Assembly: GCA_000787465.1 (NCBI GenBank)
Contig: JSYX01000048.1
Span: 1 to 64,000 of the forward strand
Origin: Thermomucor indicae-seudaticae
Lineage: Eukaryota > Mucoromycota > Mucoromycetes > Mucorales > Lichtheimiaceae
Length of the DNA stretch: 64,000 nucleotides
Direction of reading: 5' to 3'
Part shown: piece after piece, positions 23,214 through 34,299 of the stretch
Layout of the letters: each line of letters begins with the position of its first letter
Numbering within the stretch: position 1 is the stretch's first letter
Program-made: the position numbers and the translations under genes
Notes under the pieces: model-generated
Database searches by the model: none
The model's input: the letters and a program-made list of their open reading frames with translations, nothing else
Told to the model about the DNA's origin: nothing

Positions 23214-26200
23214 ATGTACTGGCTTAACGGCATAGCTAGTCGTCTATCACTCAGCAACGCTTTAAAGAGAAATGCCGATGCTTCATCCAAAGATGTCGAA
23301 AATAAAGATCCAGGTTCACGGTTTCCTCGGACGCTCGACATTTTGTCCATCGAACCTTCACCACACGCGTCACTATTTGTCACTATCACCAGCTCTGCGA
23401 TACATTTATGGTCGGTTAAGGTAATACCTGTGACATGTTTCTGGGATTGGAGACAATAGTTCTTAAGAGTCGAGGCTGTTATCTCGAGCAGCCCACGACT
23501 GTATTATCCGTTGTCGAAAGGTCTGAAAAGCATTTGAACGAATTTGGAGAAAACAAGTCGATATTATGGAAACCGGATGCTACAGCTATAGTAATTCTGG
23601 TAAAGGAAAGCGATTACTGAGGAGGAGGGAGCATGGATTGTTGACGGTGTATTAGACCAGCCGGAACTACTTGCTGCTTTATGCAATCCTCAGCTTCGAT
23701 CAACGCTCATTTGAATTTAACTTTCCGCATTCGAATCATGCATTTATGACCGGCCCTGGAGAAGGAAATGGTCCACGGACCATGCTTTTAAAATTTCGTT
23801 TGGCGATCCGTGTTGATGCTGGCGTAGCCTGGTTAGTGGGAACCTTTTAGCATGAGGAGTCGACTGCGCGTCATTGACGGCGATCTATACTCACTTAGTG
23901 GTGCAACCTCGGATGATACGCTGATCATTGCTACTCAGACACCAGCAGCTGTTCAGTGTATTTCTTGGAATCCACATGAGGTGAATGCTACACAAACCGC
24001 TGTTCAAAGCAAGTTGGGAATTCTGGTGGACCCATCAGGTACGGGCAGCATAACAGGGCATGGAGGAAGAGAAAGAGACCTTAGATCCATTGTTCTAGAA
24101 AAGGTGACGACGGCTATCTATGACAGAGCAATGAACATATCTGTATGGCTCAGTGATGCAGGGCGAGCCTACTATGTACAGAATACAGGAAGCAGTAGCA
24201 GCTCATTGAAGGAACGACGGCGGAGCAGAGCATCCATAGGGGTACGCATCGGTTTTCCGGATAACAATCACTATTGGAAACTTACAAAATTTTGCTAAGT
24301 CATTGACAGCCAGTTCCAGCAGCCCAGCAATGCCCTCTTACAAGGATCCAATTTCATGGTCCGGCTTTTGCTTTCATGATGTTAATCGAGAGGATACGGG
24401 CCAGTTTGCTACGTGTGTCGCTGTCAACGCCAAATTTTCCCTGATCGCTGTTGGAACAAGCAGGTAAAAAAGAAAAAGCTTGCTGGTTGTGCGTCCCTTT
24501 CTAAAGAAAACGCATTCTGTTCTTCAAAAAAGCGGAAGGATATACGTTTATTCTGCACAAAACTATACATCCGCACCTGTTTATTCGCATGAATTTTCGC
24601 TTTTTGTCAATGGTCCGCCAGAGTCAAGCAAAGAAAACGAATTAGGCGACATGTATGCTCCAAAGAGAATGGCATGGACCTCGGATGGATACGCGCTGGC
24701 CGTTGGTTTTCAGCATCGAGGTTTGGCAGTATGGAGCGTGTACGGACATCTCTTGAGCTCGATAAGCGACCAGGATGACGTGTTGTATGGACGGCATGAC
24801 GTGGATGGCTCCAAGTAAGTTCAGCTGAAAAGGCCAAAAAGTCATTTGATATGCAGTTTTTCTTATTACGATCGTTAGGCTATACCTTGCGCAAGACAGT
24901 TATATTCATGGTATAAGTTCCTTGGTAAGTGTGCATTGTGGAATAAAAGGAGTCAGAGATTTTGAATAGCGAGCTTATTGATGATTAAGTTCTGGGGTCC
25001 AGGAAATCATCAACTGTTCGTGCTGAGTGCGAGGCAGCCTGCCAAGGACGGATACATGGATGCCACTGAGGTGGAAAGAAATGGCCTGTTTACTCTGCCG
25101 TTTGCAAAATCAGCCATAACAAGTTTTCACAATGCGGTGAGTGCACTAAAATGGAGATTTGGTATGACACTTGCTCACTAGTCGATGATTTTGCTAGGAT
25201 AACGCACGAAGGGGTCTATTGCTAATGGATGATAGGATCCTATTATACAACTATGGCGGTGACTATCAAGAGAACAATACGACTACCATTGATCCTGACG
25301 CCGTTATGTGGACCCAGGTGTTGGTATGTTCGCTGTTCAATGTTCGTTCAGAGCAAAAGAAGATTTACCCTGCGACTTAGTATCCAGCAATGTATATTAC
25401 TGACCATTGGCCGATACGGGTAAATGTCTCCAATAATGAAAAGGAAATTCACGTTACTCACATTGTTCTAGTATGCCTCGATAAGTCCTGACGGAAAATT
25501 CATTGCGATAGCGGGCCGGAGGGGACTGGCCCACTACAACACGTTCTCAAACCGATGGAAATTGTTTGGAAACCAACAGCAAGAGCAAAATTTTCTGGTA
25601 CGCGGTGGATTAGTATGGTATAAGAATATTCTAATCGCAGCCTGCGAGGTTCTGAACTCTTCCAATGGTAGACTATATGAAGTAAGGACATACTAAAAAG
25701 GAAAACAAGATTTACAATACCCTGTTTATTACTCACTCCATTCATGTAGTTGCGTCTTTATTCTCGCGAAACCAACCTGGACAATGCCTACATTCTCCAC
25801 ATCGAAACCGTTGAACATACTCCACTTTACATCAACGTGTGTGGAAGTTATCTGCTCGTGTATACTACGGAAAATGTCCTGAACATTTATAATATCATCA
25901 CGCGGTCTTCTGAGAATGCCAATCCAGCAGCTATGAACGGCAACGCGACGGTCAATGTCGCGCGACTGGAACGCGTTCGAAGGATTGCGTTTGGGAACGT
26001 TGTTGCTAGAGTAACTCGCGTCCGAGGAATCAGTCTCTTCGGTAGTCATGTTGGAGGTAAGGACCTGACTACCCAGTCGTCTGATATGGATTTGATAACA
26101 CGCTCCTTAGACCAGATGAGTGCTTTGGGAGACGTCATCAATGCTAATATCGTGATTCTTGTCGACGGAAAGTTGATAATGCTAAGCCCGAGGGTACCAG

Positions 26201-27857
26201 TATGTTACTATAGCATTGGATTCAACTTTGCTTTCATGCTCACTGTGCTTAAGGAGGATGATGATGACTCTGACTTGACCGGGCAAGCGCATAGCCAATC
26301 CCATTACGATCTGAATGTATTATGCGAAAAGACAGAGTATTACTGGATAAGCCGGAAGAGTGTTGCAAATCTGTGGACATCAATATGGGCCATTGACGGC
26401 AAAGGAATAATGGTAAACATTTTGGGTACAGGAATGTCTGGTGATATTGAACTGAAAGACGGTTATTAGATGTTTCCCAATTTGCTTCGTGGAGATGACT
26501 ATGGATTCAGCTCTTTCGCTAATGATACCCTGGAAAGCGAGCCGTCCACTCCAACGACGCCGGGTATGCTGGCGGCTAGAGCCAACATTGGCCGGCCGTA
26601 TTCGCTGGGATACCGGATAGGACCAGAGCCTGATTCACCATCCATGTCTGTGGTCGAAATGGATGGGTTTTCTCGTTGGCGAATACCATCCTTTAAGCAA
26701 CTTGAGGAGGGTACCATTTATATTCCTTTGGACTTTTATCCCCATTGTGAGTTTTTGTCACGACAAGCGTTGTGACAGAGAGAAAGAAGACTGATCCGAA
26801 TCGTGTAAATGTAGCGGTACTTTTAGAGAAAGGTGTTATCGTAGGTGTTGAGCAAGGCGTTGTCTACCGCGAATCATTAAGCTTTATGATGTACAAAATG
26901 AATAGCAAGGTAAAGAATAATAAGCCAGCATTTTGTGAATAGACATGGACTAACATCTCCCCTTTTCGCTTAAGACTCATCTTTTTATACATCACATCTT
27001 GCGACACTTGTTGCAGCAAAGCTATGAAGAAGATGCAGTCGTCTTTGGACGAGCCTACGAACGACTCTTGTACTTTGGGCATGCATTGGAAATCTTGTTG
27101 CATACCGTCTTGGAAGAAGAAACAGAAAACCAACGATCTGACAAAGGTATGCAAAGGTCTTTGCTTTTTCTATTACTGATTCTTGCTCATTAGTTTCTTT
27201 ATAAAAGACGCAATTTTACCGCTAGTGATCAAGTTTTTAGATCAGTTTCCGCATGCTTTAGACGTCATTGTCAGTTGTGCACGCAAGACAGAAGTTGCTC
27301 TATGGGATCACTTGTTTTCTGTGGTTGGCAAACCTGAAGATTTGTTTGAGGTAAACCTTACGTGCTATAAAAAGCAACATCATGCAGAGTGGAGGAAACT
27401 CAAATGACGTATAGTTGTGCTTATCGGACGGTCGATTACGGACAGCTACGTCTTATTTAATCATCTTACAAACGATGCAACCGTTAGCTATAGGTGGGAA
27501 GGTACGCTAGACATACCATGATGTCTTCTTTCAGCTCGAACATTCATTGGGGGATTATTTTGGTTCAATAGGATACAATACGGTTGTTACAGAAAGCGAT
27601 GGATGTCGATGACTATGAGCTTTGCAAGGAACTTTTACGTTTTCTAAGCTCGATCGACTGTAAGCGTAGATGAAGTGCAGTTGGCTTCACTTTGGGATAC
27701 TAAGACTGCATCTTTGCTTAAAGCTTCAGGCAAAACTTTGCAAGAAGCATTGCGAATCATTAAAGCACGTATGGACGGCGAGAATCCAATATCACCCAGA
27801 AGTGAAGATGCACAGATGGATAAGATTGCAGAAGCGATACAAGGGCTCAGTACATAG
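23214..27857 (+). CDS. RIC1: RIC1, subunit of the Ypt6/Rab6 exchange factor
   Basis: Twenty exons in phase: 23214-23420, 23492-23599, 23656-23831, 23899-24241, 24300-24463, 24533-24814, 24879-24924, 24990-25136, 25198-25317, 25381-25419, 25472-25681, 25750-26193, 26254-26412, 26470-26746, 26815-26909, 26975-27146, 27208-27350, 27415-27501, 27572-27659, 27724-27857; 1146 aa. With Rgp1, Ric1 activates Ypt6/Rab6 at the Golgi for retrograde traffic. The N-terminus MYWLNG matches the family start. Residues 1-400 form WD40-like blades (for example WSVYGHLLSSI). The C-terminal RIC1 domain contains FPHALDVIVSCARKTEVALW, LFSVVGKPEDLFE and SYLIILQ, family hallmarks. Two junctions (23831/23899 and 27659/27724) first looked like introns of 19 and 10 nt, but downstream acceptors give normal 67 and 64 nt introns and the right frame. 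Confidence 0.93.
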
Positions 27858-28103
27858 ATGCTTTCATTATTGCACAATAAATGCGTGTAATATACAAATG
27901 CCGAATTTATGCTCTATCTAATGATATGTCATGTAGCACGGCCAATGGTTCTAATGCAAGCCAACCTTTCTGTAACGCAATGCTTTGAACTGAAGCAGAA
28001 AGTAAGCCATCTTTGCAATATGAACCGATTAGCAGTACCGAACCAATACTTGGATATCGCGCAAAACGATCGTTTAGACAGTCCGCAAGCATATCCGGAC
28101 GCG

Positions 28104-29584
28104 TCAAACGGAATTCCTCTTGCCGGAATTATTCTTTTCGAGTAAAGCAAGAACTCTTTCTTTGCGCTGTCGTATGCCAAGCCAAGCATAGCTGTCCTGG
28201 ACAGCCTTGTTCGGAACAAAGTTCGGGAATTGCTTGAGAGCAGTTTCGTAATATTCTCGACCCAAACGGAACTGATTCACGGCACCAAAGAACCGTAGAA
28301 TATAGTCTAACGCATCTGTCGTCAAGCTGAGTCCCATGCATTCTATATCTCGCAGCGCTTCATTGTTCTGCGTAAGACGTTCCACCGTCTTAGGTCTCAG
28401 CCCATAGAGACGCTGTATTGCCACAATCGCATACCATAAATCACTCGAGTCGGACGCCGTTCGTGCTAGTGCATTCAGAAACGTGCCCACAAGGATGTCG
28501 TCGAGGATGAATGCATACTCTTTGCGTTTCCGGATCTCTTGGCGAAGGGCTCCCTCCGAATGAGCGATCTGAACCGCTTTCTCGGCAAGTTTGGAACTAA
28601 TGCTGCCATGTTCTCCTCGTTGTTGCTGCCAGAGTTTGGCTTCCTCTTGAGATGTAACCACGCGATGCAGTATCTCTGCCCAGAGCTGACGAACCATTTT
28701 TGAATCCTGCTCTCGTCCGGCGCACCGAAGCGCTGCACTATACATGAAGTGGGTCGGGTCGAAGGGCAAAGACCGAATTCTGTCCAAGACAGTGCGCGTA
28801 TTGGCACCTGCTCGCTCATAGACAGAGATGAGGGCGTTGTAGTGATACACATTCGGTTGCACACCAAATTCGGCTGACATGCGCTCGATCCAAACTTCGG
28901 CAAGTTCGGGTGCGTTGTCCCTTTTCGAAGCACCCAACGAGGATATCAATAACGTAAAGGTAGATTCATTGGGCGCAATTCCGTATTTTTGCATCTAAGG
29001 CGTGGTGTCTCCTAGTTATCGATGCATACATCTCCATTGCGATATCTTTTCCACCTTACCCTACCAAGACATGCTTCTGCTTCCCCTGACCTGCCGTGTT
29101 TGGAACAATACTTGAACACTCGATTCCATATTGAACAGGACTGCAAGTTAATTCGGATATTGGACAAAAGTTCAATGGCATCGTTCAGTTTGGACTTGTC
29201 TAGTAGTTGTTGGACATGTTCCGCAACTTCTTGTCGAGTCCGTGGCACAGCAGGTAAAAGTTCAGAGACGGTGTCTGGTTTGACTTTGGTTTGGTCATTG
29301 CTAGCTGCGTCGGTCCAGGCATTGGGGTATGATTTCAGAGAGGAAGAAGAAATCCAGGTTGAAGGATTCGTTCCTTTGCTTGCAATGTCGTCTGCGTTCT
29401 GATCGTTTGGAGCTAATCGCCATTGATCTCTATCCTCATTTTCCAACAGAACTCTGGACGGCCGTCGTTCAGCACGACCGCTAAAGCTAAAAGCTTGAAT
29501 TCGTGTGTGTGATCGCCTGCTTCTGGAGCAAATAAATGGAGCACTACGGCACCATAATTGCTTCATTGCATGAGGCCTCAGCAT
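28104..29584 (-). CDS. Mitochondrial pentatricopeptide-repeat protein
   Basis: Minus-strand exons 29584-29060 and 28994-28104, intron 65 nt; 471 aa. The first 35 residues are rich in Arg, Ser and His with few acids, fitting a mitochondrial targeting peptide. The body holds helical repeats of PPR type: a first near residue 135 (LNDAIELLSNIRINLQSC), then GIAPNESTFTLLISSL and GVQPNVYHYNALISVYERAG, the classic PNxxTyxxLI pattern. The second half is helical with weaker repeats and a Lys/Arg-rich end. Fungal PPR proteins of this build bind specific mitochondrial RNAs for stability or translation; the target cannot be told. The exon junction falls inside a repeat and restores it (LGR/MQKYG). It converges with RIC1, 246 bases between stops. 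Confidence 0.85.
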
Positions 29585-29987
29585 CACTAACCGCTACATG
29601 AATTGAACTTTTCTTGTTTTGTGTGACCTTTTTGTCAATTTTGCGCCAGCAACCGGCCACTCGAAAACGACATTCTGTATTTGAGAGTATGATAGCTACA
29701 GACTAGAAATTCTTGACTGGAGTAAGTAGCTCAAACAGTTTCGACGCCCTGCATGTGCCATGGTCATCAAGCTTAAGCAATCTGCAGTCGCAAATATCAA
29801 GTGCTGTTTTCAAAGCTTGGTGAAAAATCATATTTTGAACACATAAAAAATACATCATCGTATGCTGCCGGATGTGGACTCTCGCCTACTGTATTAATCA
29901 ATTGAAGCGTGATATGCTGACTCCATAGAGTAGCGTTGATTGAGTCAAGTGGTGCGCGTTCTTTGCGTGCACATTGAAGTGATTCGC
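29585..29987 (-). other. Spacer between PPR gene and hydrolase gene
   Basis: A 403-base gap between two minus-strand genes. It holds the 3' flank of the hydrolase gene and the promoter of the PPR gene. No further coding sequence is supported. Confidence 0.45.
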
Positions 29988-31126
29988 TCAAAATTTCTTA
30001 GCGACTACTACATCTGCGACGAACTGCACCGTATGGTCAATGGCGTTTTGGAGAGCCTTCCTGTCATCCACAACCACAGGCCCTAGCATGGACCAAAGAT
30101 GAATTTGATCTGGTGACTGCAAAAGCGTAACCTGAACACCTCCATCGCGTGCTCTAGATGCTAAATACCCAGCTTCATCTAGCAGAACTTCGTTGCCACC
30201 GACTATAACCAGCATCTTTCGAGGCAAACACGTTGCCATGTTGACTTGGCTCGGCAGATATCGGAAAGGCTGTTCACCTTCTGAAGGTATATAGCTCTCT
30301 TCCATTCGTTCGATGGCTGCTGCAGTGACATAGTCTACATCACCGTTCGCACGCCAGGACTCGCCGCCTGCTTCTAACCCGGTGTATGGAGAAGAAAAGA
30401 CTGCACCTGCGAATGGAGTGTTGTGGAGATACATTAAATCGATTGCGAGTGCAGCCCCGGCATCGTCAGCGCCTTTAAGTCAAAACTTATTAGTTTTGAT
30501 ATTCAGAGTGCACACTTTTGAGTGTGTTTAAGCATACCAATGACCAATTTTTCCCGAGGTACCTGCATGACGTCGGTTAGCCATTGATAGGTACTCTTGA
30601 GATCGTCTACAGCGGCGGGAAATTGGTACTCTGGGCTTTTCCCTGTGGTTCATGGTCGTCATCAATTAGTTAAAAGCCGACCTTAATTCAAATACCACGA
30701 GGAAACTCACGATAGTTGGCTACAAGCATGGTACACTTCAAATTTTTGTCAGCCTCAAGTGCCTTGATCAAAGTGATTAGGGTGTTCATGTAAAGCGGAC
30801 TGAGGTCGAAGCGAAATCCACCACCTAAACTGAGATCAGTCAGGAAAGATCGTATGCTAGTGTTGTCAAGGTTGCACACCTGGTATCCACAAAATAATGA
30901 CATCGCTAGTGTGGATGCAGTCCGAGATTCCTTCTTTCTTTGCTCGTCCAATGTTCTCCGAAACCCAAGTTCCTCGTTCATCGGCCTGAGTCCAGTTGCG
31001 ATCGAAAGGAAAAAATAGACTGAGGAATCGAATGAGCTTTCTGGATTGACGATGCCTACGCCAGCTATATGCGACACGTAGTAACAAAAGGATAAACCAG
31101 CGACGTAAAGCCCAGTACCACGTCAT
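29988..31126 (-). CDS. Alpha/beta-hydrolase of the steryl-acetyl-hydrolase (HSL-like) type, nucleophile serine missing
   Basis: Minus-strand exons 31126-30880, 30824-30711, 30642-30538 and 30472-29988, introns 55, 68 and 65 nt; 316 aa. An N-terminal hydrophobic, Arg-flanked anchor (WFILLLLRVAY) suggests membrane attachment. The oxyanion-hole motif, HGGG in the family, reads PGGG at 82-85. The family line SPEYQFPAAVDD is intact. The nucleophile elbow, normally GDSAG, reads ADDAG at 157-161, so the catalytic serine is Asp159. The acid (LLDEAG) and histidine (QIHLW) sites are still present. The change does not depend on frame: the splice at 30538/30472 restores phase and the rest of the fold reads cleanly. 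This looks like a pseudoenzyme or an enzyme with altered chemistry. It shares a 135-base divergent promoter with ABZ2. Confidence 0.82.
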
Positions 31127-31198
31127 GGCAAGGAACCTTCCAGGTGCAGTAAGGGTCGAGGGACCTTCAGTATTCAGCTAAGAAATAGCTGCAATCTG

Positions 31199-31203
31199 AT
31201 TGG
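31199..31203 (-). promoter_or_regulatory. CCAAT box in divergent promoter
   Basis: ATTGG on the plus strand (CCAAT on the minus) in the 135-base interval between the start codons of the hydrolase and ABZ2. Both genes must be driven from this interval or from inside each other's leaders. Confidence 0.4.
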
Positions 31204-31261
31204 TTGATAGTTGTTGTGTTCAGATACCCGTTACTTGGATCGCAAACTGACAATTTTGACG

Positions 31262-32223
31262 ATGAACGATTTCTCGCTACTGGAAACTATACTTTACACT
31301 CCAAGAGAAGGTGGATACTGTTAATCGTGCATATTGTTATTCGCCTTACACAAGAATGTCTGTAGGCTTTTATTTGCTTGATAAGCACATTGCTCGGGTC
31401 TTACAATCTGCAGATAAATTTCACCAGTTGGATGCAAATTGCTTTGCAAACAAGCCAAACGCCCAGGCCATTAAAGATGCTCTACATTCCAAAGTTCCCA
31501 CAGCAGACCAGTATTTGCGAGTCAGTTGTTATAAATTCGTCCGTTAACCTTTACCACTGACGATGCTGTACTGCCGAAAAGGTTCGGCTTTTAATCAATA
31601 CCAACTGCGAAATTCAGGCCGATCACACGGTTTTGGATAACCTTCAGGAGGGATATGAGCAATTGGATAAAGCTGCGGAAAGTGTAGACTGTTTGGAAGT
31701 AGTTTTGGATACGGAACCCGTTCCTTGCTCACGGCTTGACCCGTTCTTACTAAACAAAACGACCCGACGCGAAGTGTACAATGCAGCTCGGAAGCGGACG
31801 AGATGTGGAGAACCTGGGGGACCTTTTGATGTTATACTGTGGAACAAGGAAGGCCACATTACGGAAACAAGTATTGCCAACATAGCCGTTCGTACAGTCA
31901 CCGAGAACGGCGAGTTGTCCTGGAAGACACCAAATGTCCGGTGTGGTCAGTGGCAAGGTAGAAAGCTCTGTGTCCTCAAAGCTAATTCAGCCATGGTCTT
32001 TATGTAGGATTGTTGCCCGGTGTATTTCGGGAACATTTACTTGAACAGCAACAGATGGTTGAAGATTTGATTACAGTCGAAGACATAGTCGCTGCCCAGG
32101 AGGTGAGTAAAGCAACGACAAAACATTTAGGCGTATCTGTAACCTTAGTCCAATCAGCAAGGGAATCCTATTATCTGCTTCAATTCTGTACGAAGAGCGT
32201 ACAAGGTGCGCCTGCTGCTGTAG
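31262..32223 (+). CDS. ABZ2: Aminodeoxychorismate lyase (class IV aminotransferase fold)
   Basis: Five exons: 31262-31310, 31366-31520, 31582-31945, 32008-32102, 32158-32223; 242 aa. The enzyme splits 4-amino-4-deoxychorismate to pyruvate and para-aminobenzoate, the folate precursor, using PLP. The order of motifs fits class IV: GGFYLLDKHIARVLQSADKF near the start, RVRLLINT, DPFLLNKTTRREVYN with the PLP-lysine region, DVILWNKEGHITETSIANI, and CGLLPGVFREHLL. The last exon is very short, ending ICFNSVRRAYKVRLL, the typical family end, and is only seen when the frame is spliced at 32103-32157; a longer open frame through that intron is a shadow. A branched-chain or D-amino-acid aminotransferase is less likely given the size and end motif. 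Confidence 0.88.
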
Positions 32224-32261
32224 CTTGCCACTTGATTTTGACAGCAAAATTCAGCAGCAAA

Positions 32262-32332
32262 ACATACGATATCATACTATTGATGTGGTCATATCTTTTT
32301 TCTAATTCTACCAAGGAGGTATGTTGAAAGCA
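32262..32332 (+). repeat. Direct repeat copy A
   Basis: By eye about 70 bases match the segment at 33273-33345 at roughly 75-80 percent. The shared core includes GTGGTCA, a T-run, and TTCTACCAAG followed by A/G-rich sequence. Both copies are followed by a similar CAAATG-GCATTTA block. Confidence 0.45.
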
Positions 32333-33272
32333 CTAGTCATTTTAAACAAATGCACATTTAGAAGAGAAAAGAGTTGCCGCGGTTAGTACAGCCAATCCTG
32401 CACTACGTTTTAATGCAAATTGTCGCTTTCATTTCCTGTTTCACTTTCACAAAGTGGCTTGTCCGGACCCCAGCAGGCATCACGTCTGTATGCAAAGATT
32501 AGCAAGCTACTAAGGAATTATAAATAGCTAAAGTAAGAGTATGAAATCTGCCCTGCGGTCTGTGATAGGTCATGACTTGTTTCCATTTGGAGCCGGGTTT
32601 TCGTCTTGCTGAAACTACTGTGCAGCATCTATCGCGACTTAGCGCGATGACGCATGCAGCGCGCTCAGAAGCATTGCTTTGCCTCAGGAACACGGCTGAG
32701 ACGAAGCAGATTCTTGATCTTGCGCTCTTTGACCGGAAGACAAGGGTGCTTTCGTAATATCAAACACTCATGTTTATAATAAAAATGGCAATAAAATGCA
32801 GAACAAAAAGAGAGCATGACTTTTGATTAACGTAGCTTATGGGTTCTGATACTCATCACACTCCATTCGGGTAGCAGTTCAATCGGTCACGCAGTAGGGA
32901 CAGTGATACGACATGAGAATTAGAGCCAGCGATCAAAGAGGTCTTGAGAGTGTTATTATAAAGCGTTGCATCAAGAAAACGCCAGCATGGGTAACTGACC
33001 CAGCGGACCAGAATTGGATTAGATACGTCATGCAATGCCCAGGATAACGAATCGAGGACAAAAAGTGCGGCACACTCTGCCGCAATATGGGAAGTTCTTC
33101 TAACAAGCACATCACATCCCACGCTCATGGAATCAGGGGAATGGTTGAGAAAGGTATGCGGAATAGAGGTTTTCAATGTTTATTTTCTATCATATGAATA
33201 AAAAAGCGCGACTCGGACGCCTTGTGCGACATCTTTTGTCCTTGTTTCATCGACCTTGAAATTTGTCACGTC

Positions 33273-33345
33273 GTACGATGTACCACAATTGAAGTGGTCA
33301 AAGCGTTTTTCTGTTATTCTACCAAGAAGGCATTTTTGAAAACTG
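33273..33345 (+). repeat. Direct repeat copy B
   Basis: Partner of the copy at 32262-32332, same orientation. The 1 kb between the copies contains no intact gene, so the pair may be ends of a decayed element or a simple local duplication. Confidence 0.45.
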
Positions 33346-33705
33346 TTATACTCAGCAGTACTGGATTGGGTGCATTAATTGCAGCAACTCTTCGCTTGCA
33401 AATGTGCATTTAAGAATGACAAATGTATGTTGAACAAAGAATGACCAAGAATCAGGATTGAATACCTTACACGACAGCCGTGGCACCGTCGGTCACTTAG
33501 AAGAACCCCACTTGTTTATGAGGCATTTCTCTTCACGGTACCAGAAATCGGGATTACACGACTTAGTCGCTTCTTTTCGAGTCTCCACGTTCGTCGTTTA
33601 GAAGGGCAGATGATGTTGAAGGCAGCAAGGATCTGCTGTTCTTCCGTTACGTATGTATTATGTCATTTTGAATATCAAAAATAACAGTTTTGACGGTGCT
33701 AGATC

Positions 33706-33724
33706 TCCACACACACACACAGAG
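33706..33724 (+). repeat. CA/GA microsatellite
   Basis: A short run of CA dinucleotides passing into AGAGA. Simple repeat in intergenic DNA. Confidence 0.6.
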
Positions 33725-34299
33725 ATAGTCTGATGAGCCCCTGCGTCTTGCTTTAGATGTCATTTGTACACGAGATAAAGCAAAGACGATGCTTTATATT
33801 TATATACATGACTACTCGGAAAATCGTTTGGTTTTCTGGAGGTTCCGGATGTCATTTGTTACTGATGACTGCTACATTGCCTCTGTTTAGCGAAAGATAA
33901 TGCTTGGCAGTATTTATTAACCTTACGTGCCGAGTCTTTGCTTTTGCTTATTGGCGTTAACATAACCTAGATCTCCGACTGTGTAGGGAAAGAGGGGTGC
34001 GGATTTGCAGTCAGAACATGGAGGTTGGTCCCATTTCGCCGATTGGTGTGTCGATGGGTGACACGGGCATCCCCGTGTTTGTCGTTTGTGGTAACCAACC
34101 TCTGGGCCGAGACTATGTTCCGCCCTGTTGGCCTGGAAACCAAGAAACCAGCAGAATTAAAAAAAGAAATCTGTAACTTTCCGTAATCCCTTGTTTTTCT
34201 GCTATTTCCATATTTCTTCCCTTTCTTTCCCTCTTCATTATTCTTTTTTCATCCAACTTCATAAGGACAGCAAAGTATTGGCTTTATGTCATTGACACT

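Larger units (their letters stand above)
32224..34299. other. 2 kb gap with duplicated segment and coding-like debris
   Basis: No intact gene. Two similar segments lie in the same direction about 1 kb apart (see the repeat entries). GC-richer patches at 32570-32760 and 32880-33160 are open on both strands but carry no known motif; they could be remnants of a mobile element. A CA/GA microsatellite lies at 33706-33724. The last 150 bases are T/C-rich leader of the regulator gene. Confidence 0.45.

Noticed and set aside
23832..23850. Apparent 19-nt intron in RIC1
   Set aside because: Using the acceptor at 23898 gives a 67-nt intron and restores the conserved blade.
27660..27672. Apparent 10-nt micro-intron or frameshift near the end of RIC1
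   Set aside because: An acceptor at 27723 gives a 64-nt intron with a good branch site (TACTAAG) and the correct frame.
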